Assembly (NCBI GenBank): GCA_030435675.1
Contig: CM059623.1
Coordinates: forward strand, 8,892,012-8,956,011
Reading direction: 5' to 3'
DNA length: 64,000 nucleotides
Source of the DNA: Steinernema hermaphroditum
Taxonomy: Eukaryota; Nematoda; Chromadorea; Rhabditida; Steinernematidae
How positions within the stretch are numbered: the first letter of the stretch is position 1; each line of letters starts with the position of its first letter. Of this stretch, positions 1-11,147 are shown in pieces. The notes under the pieces are model-generated. The model did no database searches and had not been told where the DNA came from. It worked only from the letters and a program-made list of their open reading frames with translations. Made by a program: the position numbers and the translations under genes.

Positions 1-1843
1 TCCTTGGGGGCGGCAGCGCTCTAGGGCTTCCACGACGAATACAAAAGAGAGCAGGAGTGGCACGTGGAATCCGTGACACCGATAGGGACTACAGTAGGCC
101 ACAGGTCCTCGAAAGAAGGCGACAATCGGGGTACAAGGGTGAGGCGATGAGGCTAATAAGCGGATTCGAGGGACGCCATTTGGCGCTATTGAGAAAGGGG
201 GTCTGACCTAGGGGGAAACGGCCTGATTTTCGGTCGGAAAGGAGCAGGCCGAAGCCGCTCTTCCTGAGGCTCCCGGGGGATCGAAGCCGTCATCGTCTGG
301 CTACTTAGTTCTGTTATTCCTTCCGAGTCCTCGGGAAAGAAACATTGCGCTCTCGCGTTTCTTATTTCGTTCGGTCCTTGCAGGGGATTTGCACTTGGTT
401 CCAGGGAAGAAGAGCACCTTTGGCCTCTCCTCTATGTTTTCCGCGACCTGTTTACCTTACTTTGGTCTCTATTTTAGTCCTGCTTGTTTTCTTGTGACAT
501 TTCGCAATGTCCGAAGGTCGGAGAGTCGTTCTGTGGACCTTCCAGAACGGCGAACATTTCCCCCTGCACCCTACAGAAAAAGTCACTTTCATTACGCAGC
601 CTTTCAACTTGAGTCTTCGGCCTTTGTTCTCTGGTTTCCGCCACCCTAATCCCCTAAGAAGCCTCTTTAAGTAATGAGCCAAAGGTTGTTGCAAGCACGG
701 AATCGTGTCAATATTCGCACTTTCGGGCACCTCCACTCTCCTTCCTCTACCGCCTCGCGTCGCTTCTGACACGAACGCTCCAAAATGTGCCCTTTCCCGG
801 CCGGCGCCGACGTCAGCGCCCGGTCCTCCCTCCAGAGGCCTTGTTTTCCACCAACTTTATCTTCCGGGAGCGCTGCTTCCAGGCATCGGAATCCGTTCTC
901 ACCTCCTCTTTCACCATCCCGCGCCCAATCTCCGAGTAATCCCCGGCCGCGAGGTGCCCCAGCACGCCGATCAGGCGTCAGATCCCGGACGCGCCGCCTT
1001 CTTCGGCCCTAGTCGGTTTCATTAATAACGCTCCTCGCGGCGCCGCTACCGCATGCATAAGATCGCCTTTTTTTGTGCGGCGCCGTCCTCTCCCGACCTC
1101 GTCTCGCAGACGATTTTAGGGACGCCACGGGTCGTTCCCACCGTCCTCCGCATTGTAACAAATTCGAACGGACGACGAGGTGTCGACGAGATTAGCGCCG
1201 ATCTGATTGGCCGCTTCTTCTCCTCCCCGGAGACCCTCCGGCATCCAGTCTCCGACTTCCTAGGTCGTCGAGGCACGTGACCGAGAGACGCCAAAGTTCA
1301 GAGAATGCGCACACCTAAAGCCGGCGGACGTGAGTTTCCGGAGTCGCGCAAATCGAATTCACATCCTAATCGAATCGCGCGCTGCAGCGCCTTCCTCCAC
1401 AGTACCCTCGGCGGCTTCTCCGTGTGTGGCCTAACGAGCGGCGCACGCATAATTACGCGCAAGTGACCCAAAGAGCGTCTTCTGTCAGTCGCGCGCCTTT
1501 TTATGCAAAGTCGCCCACCGTTCGTCGGGCGTTTCAAGTGCCCCAGATCGATAGAGGCGAAGTTGTTTTGGAAAGGGCCTCGAGGCGCCTTTGTTGTGCC
1601 CTCGGGAACCGTCCTCGGACGCTTCGGAAGCGCCGTCTTCTGATAACGCGACGGGCGGCGACGCACTGTTCCTCCTTCCCGTGCTGATCGCAGTCGCTGT
1701 TTCAGGTTTCGCGTCGTCGTCGTCCGAAGAAGAAAACACGACGCCGAGACGAGTCGCCGAGCGCTTGTCGCCTCTTTTCTGCGAAATCTCCACCTGCGGG
1801 CTCTGTTTGTTCGGTTTCTGTGACGCCGCGCCCCGAAGCAGCC
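1..1843. other. Upstream intergenic DNA, no supported gene
   Basis: No open frame here has convincing protein composition. The longest, 258 codons on the minus strand (2074-1298), is arginine-rich, lacks an ATG at its reported start and overlaps the first exon of the AFF gene antisense, so I treat it as noise. The segment probably holds the promoter and 5' UTR of the gene starting at 1844. GC-rich blocks are visible around 780-1000 and 1050-1280. I saw no TATA box or repeat I could support. Confidence 0.4.
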
Positions 1844-4800
1844 ATGACTACGTTCGAGGAACGTCGCCCGATCAGCATAGAACAGCACAAGGTGCAGCAG
1901 AGGGAGAAGCTCAACGGTAGGTGCACCCCTGAACCTTCGCTTCGGGACCCCTTTTTGGAAAGGGCTCCCTCTCAAACGTCCCTTTTTGGACAGATTCATC
2001 TGAAAGAAACAGCCTTTACCGCGGTCACGTAGCCCCGCGGGGGTACTGTAGCCGCTGTAGGTGACTTCAGCCACTTGAACTTTTTGTTATGCCCTGAGCG
2101 GATCAGAGACCGCAGAATCGGTCCAACGTCTAGGGCCCCTATTGTTATCAGCTGCCCTTGACGACGACTTAATTCGAAAAACGTCAATAGGCACAACGGC
2201 TCCTTATCACTTTCCACCGTAACCCGGGCCTTCCAGCTGTCTTCGGCGACTTCAACCACTTCTCCGAGCTCATCAGCAAGAAGAACATCTGTGGCCTCCA
2301 GTTCGCCCCCAGCTCCCCTAGAAGAGCTGCCGTCGCCTCTCCCCCACAGCCCTCCAAAAGCCAGGAATCCACCGTACTCTCCAGCGTGTCGGCGTCAAGT
2401 TCGACGGCGCCAAAGCCCGAGGAGTCGATGACCACCGAGGAGCTGCTTCAGGTTCGTTCTTTTTTCCTCCGGCACCCTCCCGCACCCTCGTAGCTCCGTC
2501 CGTTGTGGTGTTGTGACCGTGTTTGTCTTGGTTGCAGAGCATGCAGAGCATCCTCGAGCCGGTGAAGGAGCCGGTGGCCGGTCCGCTGAAACCGCGCGAA
2601 GCACACTCCTCCCGAGGCAATCCGTCGACCACCCATCGGGTAAGTGAGTTCTGTTTGCGGACGCCGCCGCCGATCACCGATCGATCTCCTCGCCTCGTCG
2701 CCGTCGTCGCCATCAGCTGAGGGGATAAGGGGGCGGGGTCGTGGCTGCCAGAGAGTCCGAGTGGCAGAGAACATGGCGGGAAAGCGGGGACCGACCGAAG
2801 CATGATGCATAGATGCCCCACCGTAACTGCACTTCTGGACCCCATCAGCACCGAAGTTCCATCCTATGCATGCATACCGTCGTGTGCACGCCTAACCGTC
2901 CGTTACCCATCGAGCGACTTTTCACATCCAATTAGTTTCGCGCTGTCCGCGACTCTTTTTGCCTTCTTTTGGCGCCCCAACCGGTTCCCGCGCTGCCGCT
3001 CGACCACCGATTGACTCCTCGACTGTTCACCAAACAACAGTCAGCGCCGCCGCCGACGACGACGATTTATCGCGTATCGTTTTGATTATATTCGAGGGAC
3101 TAACAGAGAACTGTTTTGGGGACCTCCGGGGGAGCCGAGCGCCAGGGGAGCAAGCCTAAGAGTCGTCTTTTCAGAGCAACGGCACCTCGTCGGGAAGCTC
3201 GCGAAGGGACCGCGAGAAGGAACGCGACCGGGACAGGGACCGGGAGCACCGGGATCGCGACGCCAGGGACTCCAGAGACTCCAGAGACCGCCGGAGGGAC
3301 TCGGAGCGGGACCGGCGGTCGTCGAAGACGCACCATGAGCGGCGATCGCACCGGGACCGCGACGAGCACCGATGCTCCAGCGTCGCCTCCACCTCCGCGG
3401 CGGCCCCTCCGGTAGGCAGAAGCCCCGTGGAGAGCGTGACTAACGACGCCCTTCAGGGCCGGTCGTCGAATGAGCGCGACGAGGAGAGGCCGAGTGTCTC
3501 CGAGCCCTCGAAGCACATCGACTCCCTCTTCGGCTCCTCCTCGGCGACGAAGCGCGCCCACCGCGCCTCGAAGTCGCCCCAAGAAGACCTTTTCGGCGAC
3601 GAAGTAAGCGCCCGAGGCGGGTCCCCTCTAAAGACGTACTGTAGGAGGTGAAGCGGAAACGGAAGAAAGTCTCAGAGGAGGCGAAATGGAAGGAGACCCC
3701 GGCCGGCAATGATGACGTCCAAAGCCCCGACTCCGGCATCGGTGCCGAACGTGGCAGCTCCGAGGAGGCTTCCGAGAAGCCCCAGGAGAAAGCTCCCGAA
3801 AAGGTTCCCGAGAAGTCCGCCGCCGAAAGACCCGCCGAGAAGGCGGAAGATGCCGTCGAGGACGACATCGAGTGAGTCGTCCAGAGGATGGATACGCCTA
3901 ATCACCGGGGTCCTTTAGTATGCCGATAGACGACATCCTGAAGATGATGACCAGCCTGGTTTCCCCGCAGGACATAATCCCAAAACTGCCGTACAAGACG
4001 CTCGCTGACCTGCAGAACGCCATCCGGCCCCCGCCGCCGGTCCTCCAGCCGATGCGGCCTCTTCCCCAGGCGACGAATCGCGCCACCTCGCCGATGTCGC
4101 CCCCGAAACGGCCTCTGGCGGCAGTGTCCCCGATGCGGCCCCTCCGCACCCAGGAGCCCGTCAAGACGCCGTCGCCTCCGACGCCCCAGGCATCGTCGCC
4201 CTACAGCTCGACCCCGAAGACGAAGATCTCGCTGAACCTCGCGATGCTGCCGTCGGACGCCGTTCGGCGCCTCAAGAAGGAGCACGCGCGGCTCACGGGC
4301 GGTCGCCACTCGCGCGGACCTAACTCCCCCGAGCTCGAGCGTCCCCTCCCCCGCTCGAAGCGACCTTCCGGGGAACGCGAGCGCGGCGAGCGCTCGAGGC
4401 TCGAGGGCGCCTCGTGGTCCCCACGGATGCGCCAACGCTCGCGCACCCCTGAGAGAGAGCCCCCGAAGAAAAAGTCGCCGCCGAAGCCGTCGTCCAACCG
4501 CCTGGAAGTGCCGCTCTGCGCCTCGATGCCCCCGTCGAAGCCGCCTTCGAAGCCGCCTTCGCGCAACGAGGACCGCACTCCCTCTCCCACCAGTGGCCGC
4601 AAACGGCGCCGTCCCCGCATGGAGAAGATCTTCGGCGTCGGCTGCTGCGCGCCGAAGCATGTTCCCGTGGAGCCCGCCCTGCCGGACATCGACGTGCCCC
4701 GAGATCCTGTGCGGGCCCAGGAGTTCATCCAGTCCGTCGCCAAGGACATCAAGCACCAAGGCGACCAGGTGGAGCACTCGAAGCACAAGCTCAAGAAGCT

Positions 4801-5500
4801 CTTCCTCTACATCGAGGCGGCGATTACCTTCATCTACGCCACGGCGTACATGGACCCGACGGATCAGGCGCCCCTCTACAACCAGATCGCCCAGACGGTC
4901 ACCTTCCTCAAGTAGGCTCTTCGCCGCCCCCGGTCGCGCTAAGAGTGCGCTTTCAGACAGATCCAAAAGCAGTGCGTACGGTCTCAGTTCGTGACTGAGC
5001 AGGAGAAGCACTTCATGACGCGCATCCAGCTACTGGTGAGGCTGTGCCAATCGTGCCTCGCCTTCCACCTCTACGACTCGATGACCGACTCGCACTCGAA
5101 ACGCTTCGAGATGATCCAGAAAATGGACTCGAAGCGCACGATGATCACGCCCGAGCTGCGCGACCTCGCCTCCTCCAGCTCCGTCTCCAACGAGTCCATC
5201 AACGTCAACGCGCAGCTCTACACGCTCCAGGTGACGCAGCTCAAGTTCTGCACGCACCTCTACTGGTCCCACAAAATGTGGAAGGACCTCCAGATCAGCA
5301 TGAGTCCCGCCGACATCTGTAGGTCGCCCCGACCTCGAGCAGCCCTGACCTCCGTTTCAGTCTTCAAGAAGGAGCTGGACCGCGTCTGTGACCCCATCTT
5401 CCCAGGCGCCTCCCTCCGTTCCATGGCCGAGTACTTCTTCACCGCCCTCTCGTGGCTCCGCGACGAGTACCGCGAGGGCTGCGTCTACAGTACCTCCTAG
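1844..5500 (+). CDS. AF4/FMR2 (AFF) family transcription-elongation scaffold
   Basis: Nine exons (about 1844-1916, 2237-2451, 2538-2639, 3175-3411, 3457-3603, 3645-3871, 3919-4911, 4957-5318, 5361-5500) join in frame to 831 residues. The N terminus has a short F-G-D-x-x-x-F segment; AFF proteins carry a comparable N-terminal block. The middle is low-complexity: an RD/RS-rich run, a K/E/P-rich run, then proline- and serine-rich sequence. The last ~260 residues are helical and match the AF4 C-terminal homology domain (SVAKDIKHQGDQ, AYMDPTDQAP, LCQSCLAFHLYDSM). AFF proteins scaffold the super elongation complex (P-TEFb, ELL) in the nucleus; C. elegans affl-2 is the likely counterpart. The start ATG at 1844 sits in a good context. 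The exact N-terminal exon 2 boundary is inferred. Confidence 0.82.
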
Positions 5501-7174
5501 GCCCCTTCCCTTAGTTCAAACATTCTCCAGGTAGACCTTCCGGTTCCCCCTCCTTCTCTGTAAATACTCTCCGCGGGTGACTGGCTCCCCGACGCCTCTT
5601 CTACTCTCAGATTCCCACATATGACCACTTCATCGCCTCACTCCCCTAGGCTCTGTGATATCCCCGTCCCCTCGGCGCCGCGGCGTCCCTAGTCAGATGC
5701 GGTAGATTCCACAAGATGACTCGATTCTAGATTTGTTCCTCCTTTCTGGGTTCCTCTGTTTTCTCGCAAGTCTCTCGTCAGAATGTTTCAAAATGGCGTT
5801 ACGGGTGCGTTCTTGATTGTTGTTAGTTCTCGAAGGCCGGTATCGCCGCCAAAAATAGTGGTTATTACGATGGTTTTCTACTTCTCGCAAATATTGTTTA
5901 TTTTATTTTCAAAGTCCTACATATACATATTGTTTATTATTGCCATTTCTTCTCCACTACACACAGAGGGCATCTTGACAACAGCGTGTGGACCTGAACG
6001 CACTCTCCAAGTGAAGGGGCACCCACAGGTGACGCTCCTTCGTTGTCGTCAAAGTCCTGTTGGAACTTCCATTGAGAAAAGAAGATTTACTCCTTGGAAT
6101 AGAGCTAAGCTAGCCAAGCTTCCTGACAACCGCTCATCTCCGATGATTCCTGATCAGTGACGCAGACCACCCAACAGCTTTTTACTTAGCGGATTGGGAC
6201 GAAGAATAACATAATCCGTTAGGAATTACACAGCTTCTTGAGAATCCTCGGAAATTCAGTGTCCTGATAATCTTGTGACAAGAGGCACAATAATATGCTT
6301 AACGAGAGAAGGCAGCCTTAAGCGCCGAACGTTTCACCACTTTGTGTAAATTAGAGTGTTTTCAAGCGATGATGGAAGCTGGTGGCAGGTGGGGCTACCT
6401 TATATGTAGAGTTGCTTAGCTGTATTTGATCACGTGGTTTCGGAAGCTATGATATAAAGAAGAGAACTTTCAGTCTGACGAAAAAGTCTAAAATTAGACA
6501 AAACCCGCTGGGCGCGATGTGCGAATGGAACCTATTCCATCAGTGTACGCGAGCTTCGAGGAAGCTGGTTCAACTGGAGGCACGACACCGAAGCGCAGCG
6601 ATGAATAGAACTACGGCAACTCTGGTGTTCCACGCTTTCTGGGGGCCGGGGTAAACGATGGCCAAGAACAACCGCTCTCTCGACTAATTCAGCGAACTTC
6701 AGAGAAAGAGCGGACGACCCGACCGATCGCAGGGGACACAAATGAAAGACCTCGAATTGAGTGTTCCCCTATTAGCCTTTGTTTCCAAATTTCGTTCCTA
6801 GCACCAACCCAATACAAGTCATAAGTACTCCTACAATCCGAGTAATCCTAAAACGAGAAATTTTGCCAAAAAAAAGAAATCCTTCAGAAACATATCTGAT
6901 ACCTCAATCTCAGATCACATAATAGTGTTTTGACACATTTGCAAGCGAACCTCTAAGTCGGCATGTTGCAATTCCAACGGAATCGTGTCCACCTCCACAT
7001 CCGCTTTGATGCTGCCAAAAAGCGCTCGAAAGTCACCGTATTTGACACGCGTTAGGGAGCGCACGCGAAACAGGGAGAACGCACTCCTGCGCGAAGTGCG
7101 AATTCCTCGCGGCACTCCGGAGTCGACGATGGCCCTCTGTCCGATCACTTCTTCTCCACGACCTCTGCTTCGGC
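5501..7174. other. Intergenic region with a dispersed repeat copy
   Basis: No gene is supported. AT-rich DNA follows the AFF stop. A TATAAA occurs near 6452 (ATGATATAAAGAAG), followed by a 45-codon ORF from ATG 6517 that I cannot confirm. About 6630-6755 matches 32500-32655, described separately. The 3' part (6920-7174) probably holds the promoter and 5' UTR of the T-box gene. Confidence 0.4.
6630..6755 (+). repeat. Dispersed repeat, copy A (matches about 32500-32655)
   Basis: The core around 6712-6752 (GGACGACCCGACCGATCGC, then CAAATGAAAGACCTC) is nearly identical to a core near 32612-32652. The flanking ~80 bp also aligns with small gaps (GTTCCACGC, ACGATGG, ACCGCTC, GCGAACT). In one plus-strand frame both copies encode S-G-R-P-D-R-S-x-G-T-Q-M-K-D-L. 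Copy A has stops upstream of this, so if the element was coding this copy is broken. Confidence 0.6.
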
Positions 7175-8340
7175 ATGTTCCCCCAGCCCTCTTACGGCGG
7201 ATACACGGCCTTCTACCCCACTCCCTCCCCGGTGGACTCCCACGCCTACGGCCTTCCGACGCCCGACGTCCGCCCGGAGCCGAACATTGAAGTAACCATC
7301 AAGGAGATCGACAAGTGGGAGCAGTTCCACCGCGTCGGCAACGAGATGATCGTCGCCAGGCGCGGGAGGTGCGTTGCAGGCCTGTCTCCTGTCATTATCA
7401 AGTGCCTTCTTGCAGGAACCCGTTCCCTATCTTCGACTTCGACGTCAGCGGCCTGGAGCGCGAGGCGGAGTACCGTTTCTCGATCGCCTTTGAACGCTGC
7501 GACGAGAAGCGCTACACGCACCAGGACGGCAGCTGGAAGGGCCACGGGAGGGGAGAGCCCATGGGCTCGGCCATCCAAGTCATCCACCACAAAGATGCGC
7601 AGTCCGGACGCCAGTGGATGCGTGAAGGCGTCCGATTCCACCAGCTCCGCTTCACCAACAACGTCCAAACCGCCAAACTGCACACCGTAAGCTGCCCCCT
7701 CTCACTCGATGACCACGTCCTCCTTCAGATCCAACTGCTCAGCATGCACAAGTACCGCCCCGTCGTCTACGTCTACAGACTGAATCGGAATCCCGTGCTC
7801 GCGAGCATCATGGTCGCCGTGTTGCCCTTCGAGCAGATGGAGTTCATCGCGGTCACAGCCTACCAGAACGGCAAACTGAAGGACCTGAAGGTGGAGCTGA
7901 ACCCATTCGCCAAGGCCTTCCGGAAGGACGGAAAGCACACGGCGAAGAGGAAGGCGGAGAAGACGAGCGACGTCGACGACGCCGACCTTCCCAAGAGTCA
8001 GTTCCTCTAGAGTCCTTTCTTTTCATTCCTCCCCTTAGAATGTCGATTGGACGACGAATACGACCCACCTGAACAAGTACCGTATCCCGCCATCGACCCC
8101 CAGCCCATTCCCTCTCAGACCTACCAAATCCCTTCAACGTGGCCATATCCCCAGATGGACCAGAACTACCAGGGCGCTTGGAACCAGCAACCGCCCCAGA
8201 ACTACGGCTATTACGGTCAGATTCCTCCGATGCAAAATGCCGACTATGCATACAACGGATACACGTACTACAACCCCTACATGAACCAGCCGATACAATA
8301 CCCCTCTGATGCCCCGGCGACGAGGCCTGAGGAGACCTAA
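7175..8340 (+). CDS. T-box transcription factor
   Basis: Four exons (7175-7368, 7416-7686, 7729-7996, 8039-8340) give 344 residues. A short N terminus precedes a complete T-box from about residue 35 to 245. Visible hallmarks are WEQFHRVGNEMIV (canonical L-W-x-x-F-x-x-x-x-T-E-M-I-V), FDVSGLEREAEY, the WMREGVRFHQLRFTNN block, and FIAVTAYQN followed by N-P-F-A-K-A-F-R, the DNA-contacting C-terminal helix. After the domain come a basic stretch (KHTAKRKAEK) and a Y/N/Q/P-rich tail ending in EET, probably an activation region. The sequence is divergent, as in the expanded nematode T-box set, so I give no orthologue. The gene is convergent with the double-homeobox gene; the stop codons are only 74 bp apart. 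The exon 3 donor at 7996 is inferred from frame. Confidence 0.9.
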
Positions 8341-8382
8341 GATGTGTGTGATGTGTGTAGATCGGATACTTTTTTGTAAATC

Positions 8383-8388
8383 TTTATT
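8383..8388 (-). terminator. AATAAA poly(A) signal of the double-homeobox gene
   Basis: TTTATT on the plus strand reads AATAAA on the minus strand, 27 bp beyond the TGA at 8415-8417. It lies between the two convergent stop codons, so the 3' UTRs of the T-box and double-homeobox genes are likely to overlap. Confidence 0.6.
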
Positions 8389-8414
8389 TTCTCTCAAGTG
8401 GATCGCTTAGACGT

Positions 8415-9236
8415 TCAGTCCTTCTTCGACTTCTCAGCCTTGAGGTTCTCGTGGCGACGATTCTGGAACCACTTGCTGACCTGTTCGGGCAGAAGCCCCG
8501 TCTTCTCGACAAGTTTCTTCCTCTGGGCGGCGTCGGGACGGTCGGTGACGTCAAAGATCGCTTGCAGCGTCTTCTGCTGCTCCTTCGAGAACCTTTTCTT
8601 CGAGGGTTGAGCCCAGAGAGACGCCACCATGGGCCACTCCGGGGCGACGGGGTCAGCGCCAGCCTTGCCATCTGGAACTTCTTCCGTGACACATCTCTCG
8701 AGGATTCCGAGCCAGAGCCTATGCGCCTCCAGAAGTGCCTCCGTCTCCTTGATCTTCTTCTCGGAAAGGACGATTTCGGCGTCGAGCTGCTCGGGGGTCA
8801 AATTCTGGAGCTCCTTCAACTCAGGAGACTCCTCGCTCTCCGTGTCGCTCGTCTTTGCGAGCCCCTTAGCGCTCCTTCTGACGGCCTTCTTGTTCTGGAA
8901 CCACTTGGCCACCTGGACCGATGTCAGCCCCAACTTTGTGGCCACCTCCTCGCGTTCCTCCTTCGAGAGTTTCTGTTTCTTGGCGAAACACTCCTCCAGA
9001 ACCGCTCTCTGCGAATCCGTGTAGCGGCGCTTCACTCCTCTCTTCTCACTACGGCACTCTTCTTGAGGCTCCGTGGTAGAACCCTGTGTAGAGCTCGCGG
9101 GTGTTGCCTCTTTCTCGGGAAGGCAAAAGGTCGGCATTGGTGGACTCATTTCCCTGTCAGAAGGTTCGCAGGAAGGTCGGTTTTCGGGTTCAGGGGTCAA
9201 GCTGAGGCTCGTTGCCATGGCAATTTCAGTGGACAT
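8415..9236 (-). CDS. Intronless double-homeodomain protein
   Basis: One uninterrupted frame from ATG 9236 to TGA 8415 encodes 273 residues with two homeodomains. HD1 (about residues 66-124) has KRRYTDSQRAVLEECF in helix 1 and KWFQNKKAVRR in helix 3, with Lys where Arg is usual after Q-N. HD2 (about 211-270) has KKRFSKEQQKTLQAIF and KWFQNRRHEN. Between them lies an acidic, probably coiled-coil linker (residues 135-185). The N terminus is P/S/T/E-rich. Two homeodomains in one short protein recall mammalian DUX and some fast-evolving nematode ceh genes, but I see no sign of shared ancestry beyond architecture. The lack of introns stands out here and may point to retroposition. A TATA box lies about 50 bp upstream. 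Role: sequence-specific DNA binding in the nucleus; targets unknown. Confidence 0.88.
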   Translation of the reverse strand: MSTEIAMATSLSLTPEPENRPSCEPSDREMSPPMPTFCLPEKEATPASSTQGSTTEPQEECRSEKRGVKRRYTDSQRAVLEECFAKKQKLSKEEREEVATKLGLTSVQVAKWFQNKKAVRRSAKGLAKTSDTESEESPELKELQNLTPEQLDAEIVLSEKKIKETEALLEAHRLWLGILERCVTEEVPDGKAGADPVAPEWPMVASLWAQPSKKRFSKEQQKTLQAIFDVTDRPDAAQRKKLVEKTGLLPEQVSKWFQNRRHENLKAEKSKKD

Positions 9237-9283
9237 TATTGCAGAAGAACACTTGTTAAATATAGCGTCAACAACCTATCGAC

Positions 9284-9290
9284 TTATATA
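9284..9290 (-). promoter_or_regulatory. TATA box of the double-homeobox gene
   Basis: TATATAA on the minus strand (within ATTATATAAGTCG), 48-54 bp upstream of the ATG at 9236. That spacing would give a short 5' UTR. No splice acceptor stands directly before the ATG, so this gene may use its own 5' end rather than a trans-spliced leader. Confidence 0.55.
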
Positions 9291-9489
9291 ATGTGGTAAG
9301 TGATGCTACCCGATCGTGGGTGATCCCAACGCATCGCTTTCCCCCGAAGGGAAGTAATGCGAGTTCGGCAGTAACAGAAACATTTCGCAGACGTTCTCTG
9401 CTAGCGCGTTCCGTCGAAGAGAATCCCAAGAGGGACGAAATCGAAAAGACGGCGTTCCCTGGTCACAGATTCTACAGTACACGTTCTGC

Positions 9490-9640
9490 CTCGGGACCAG
9501 GGATGTGCGGAAATAAAATTTTGCAAAATGAAAACGGAAATTTAGGGTCCGTCCAAACGGAAACGGAAACGGAAATCGCCAAAAAATACGCGAAATTTCC
9601 GTTTTGCGGAAACGGAATTCTGCACATCTCTGCTCGGGAC
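9490..9640. mobile_element. 135-bp non-autonomous hAT-type MITE with 8-bp target duplication
   Basis: The element spans 9498-9632. It begins CAGGGATGTGCGGAA and its end, reverse-complemented, reads CAGAGATGTGCAGAAT, giving terminal inverted repeats of about 16 bp. It is flanked by perfect 8-bp direct repeats CTCGGGAC (9490-9497 and 9633-9640). Termini starting CAGRG plus an 8-bp duplication are the signature of hAT transposons. The interior is made of GGAAAC/TTTCCG-type short repeats and has no coding capacity. Confidence 0.8.
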
Positions 9641-9962
9641 CCGAGACCACGAAGCTCGTCTGTCTCGATGCACTCTGCGGGCACGCACAAGAGTGTACTC
9701 CGAATTAAATTCAAACGGAGAGGTCGAGGTTTATTTTCGAGTTTGGTTCCGCCGCGAAGATTGACGTGCCTTTCGAAATGTTTCTTTTCAGATGCTGGAC
9801 GACGACGTTCTTCTGCCGTTTCTCTCCATCTTCGTTGGCTCCGTGTGTGGAGTGGTGTTAGGTTCTTTGGCGTCGAGACTCGCTGAAAACCGAGAATGTG
9901 CGGTGCACGCAGGCGTTGTGCGTTAGAACCTTCGGTTTCGCCCTATACTGAAGCGTTTTCAG

Positions 9963-10813
9963 ATGGATGTGGAAGAGGACCGGAAGCTCCCCATTAGTCG
10001 AACCGAGATGTTCGCTCATATAGTGAGTTCTTGGCTGTTGGTGATCTATGTCACCGTCGGATTTAGGTGGGAGACCGTAGTATAGAATTCAACGAAAAGG
10101 GCGAACTCGCGAACACAGGCATGAACCTGCTCGGCCTGATAAACAATCTCATTCTGATGGTCGACAACGAATAGTGAGTTGCTCGGTAAGCTTCAGTACG
10201 GTTATTTGACCCAGCTTTAGTCTGATTATCAAAAGCGATGAGGAGAGGTATAACGGCGACATAGAAGAGCGATGCATGCAACTCGACAAGCTCCTCGCGG
10301 AACTGAAATGCAAAGTGGATGGTCTCAAAAATGATGAGTAATATTAATCCCATTAGCTTATGACTTCACCGGTTTGCAGACCGACCATCGAAGAAATCCA
10401 AGCCATGAAGGAGCACCTGGCGGAGTTACGCGTGGACCTCGAGAACCTCAACAGCGAACTCACCTCTGAGATGAACCGGAATAATCGCGTGATTGAAGGT
10501 GAGCGATTGGATTCGGTATTGTGGCTAATCTTGTAACATTGTAGAACTGAATGACTCGAAAAAGGAACTACAAGCAAAGATCAGCTCTGTCGAGGCGAAG
10601 ATCGCAAGCGACAACGCCGCTGTGAGTGAGCAAGTGAATGCTATCAAGAAGGCGGAAGTCGTTCTTGCAGCAGTAGGTTCTATTTCTCATCGGGCTCTCT
10701 AAGTGACGTCTTTTGAGGAGCGTAAACAGCATAAGGCGTTGGTCGCGTCACTCCAGAAGCGTATCAAGTACGCGGAGCACATTACAGAAACACTAAATAA
10801 TGGCCCTGTTTGA
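9963..10813 (+). CDS. Coiled-coil protein, unrecognised family
   Basis: Six exons (9963-10022, 10067-10173, 10221-10337, 10380-10498, 10545-10672, 10718-10813) join in frame to 208 residues. The first ~55 residues (RKLPISRTEMFAHI, then NLLGLINNLILMVDNE) look like a small helical head. The rest is a nearly continuous heptad-rich coiled coil dense in L, E and K. The ATG follows TTTTCAG directly, a likely trans-splice site. A second TTTTCAG-ATG at 9785-9794 opens a 44-residue hydrophobic ORF, which may be an upstream ORF or alternative first exon. The head-plus-coil layout is reminiscent of small kinetochore or centrosome subunits, but I cannot assign it. Confidence 0.7.
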
Positions 10814-10893
10814 TGTATCCATGTGTGGACTCCGTTATATTAGTGAATATAATATTTGTTAACTCGTCATCTTGTTTCCTTGCTGGTGTTTCC

Positions 10894-11109
10894 TCATTCT
10901 CGCTGTACTTGTTTTTGTAGTTTGTGGGTGACCTTGGCTGACGAGGGTATCACCCTCTTCTCATGATCGAGTGAGCACCTCTCCTTCGCAATCTTTTGTT
11001 CCTTGGCTTCGGGAGTGCCGCCGCCGACTCCCTCTTTCGTCGGCAAGCAAACAAAACGAGTGAACAGCAGACGATAGTAGTGGCAATCGATCGTGACAGG
11101 TTTTGCCAT
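10894..11109 (-). CDS. Small intronless hypothetical protein with TATA promoter
   Basis: A 71-residue frame from ATG 11109 has no introns. It is basic (K/R/E-rich C-terminal half, HEKRVIPSSAKVTHK) and has a glycine turn in the middle. I recognise no domain. TATAAAAG lies about 40 bp upstream of the ATG, the main support for a real transcript. It shares the single-exon, TATA-box organisation of the double-homeobox gene. Coding status is uncertain, because chance ORFs of this length occur. Confidence 0.35.
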   Translation of the reverse strand: MAKPVTIDCHYYRLLFTRFVCLPTKEGVGGGTPEAKEQKIAKERCSLDHEKRVIPSSAKVTHKLQKQVQRE

Positions 11110-11147
11110 CAGTTTGTACTCCGAGTCGGCGGTTCCTCGCTGATGCC

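Noticed and set aside
1298..2074. 258-codon minus-strand open frame
   Set aside because: No ATG at its start, arginine-rich composition, antisense to AFF exon 1 and its intron, no domain.
3902..5011. 369-codon minus-strand open frame
   Set aside because: Shadow of the AFF coding exon on the other strand, with repetitive R/L/G composition typical of GC-rich antisense frames.
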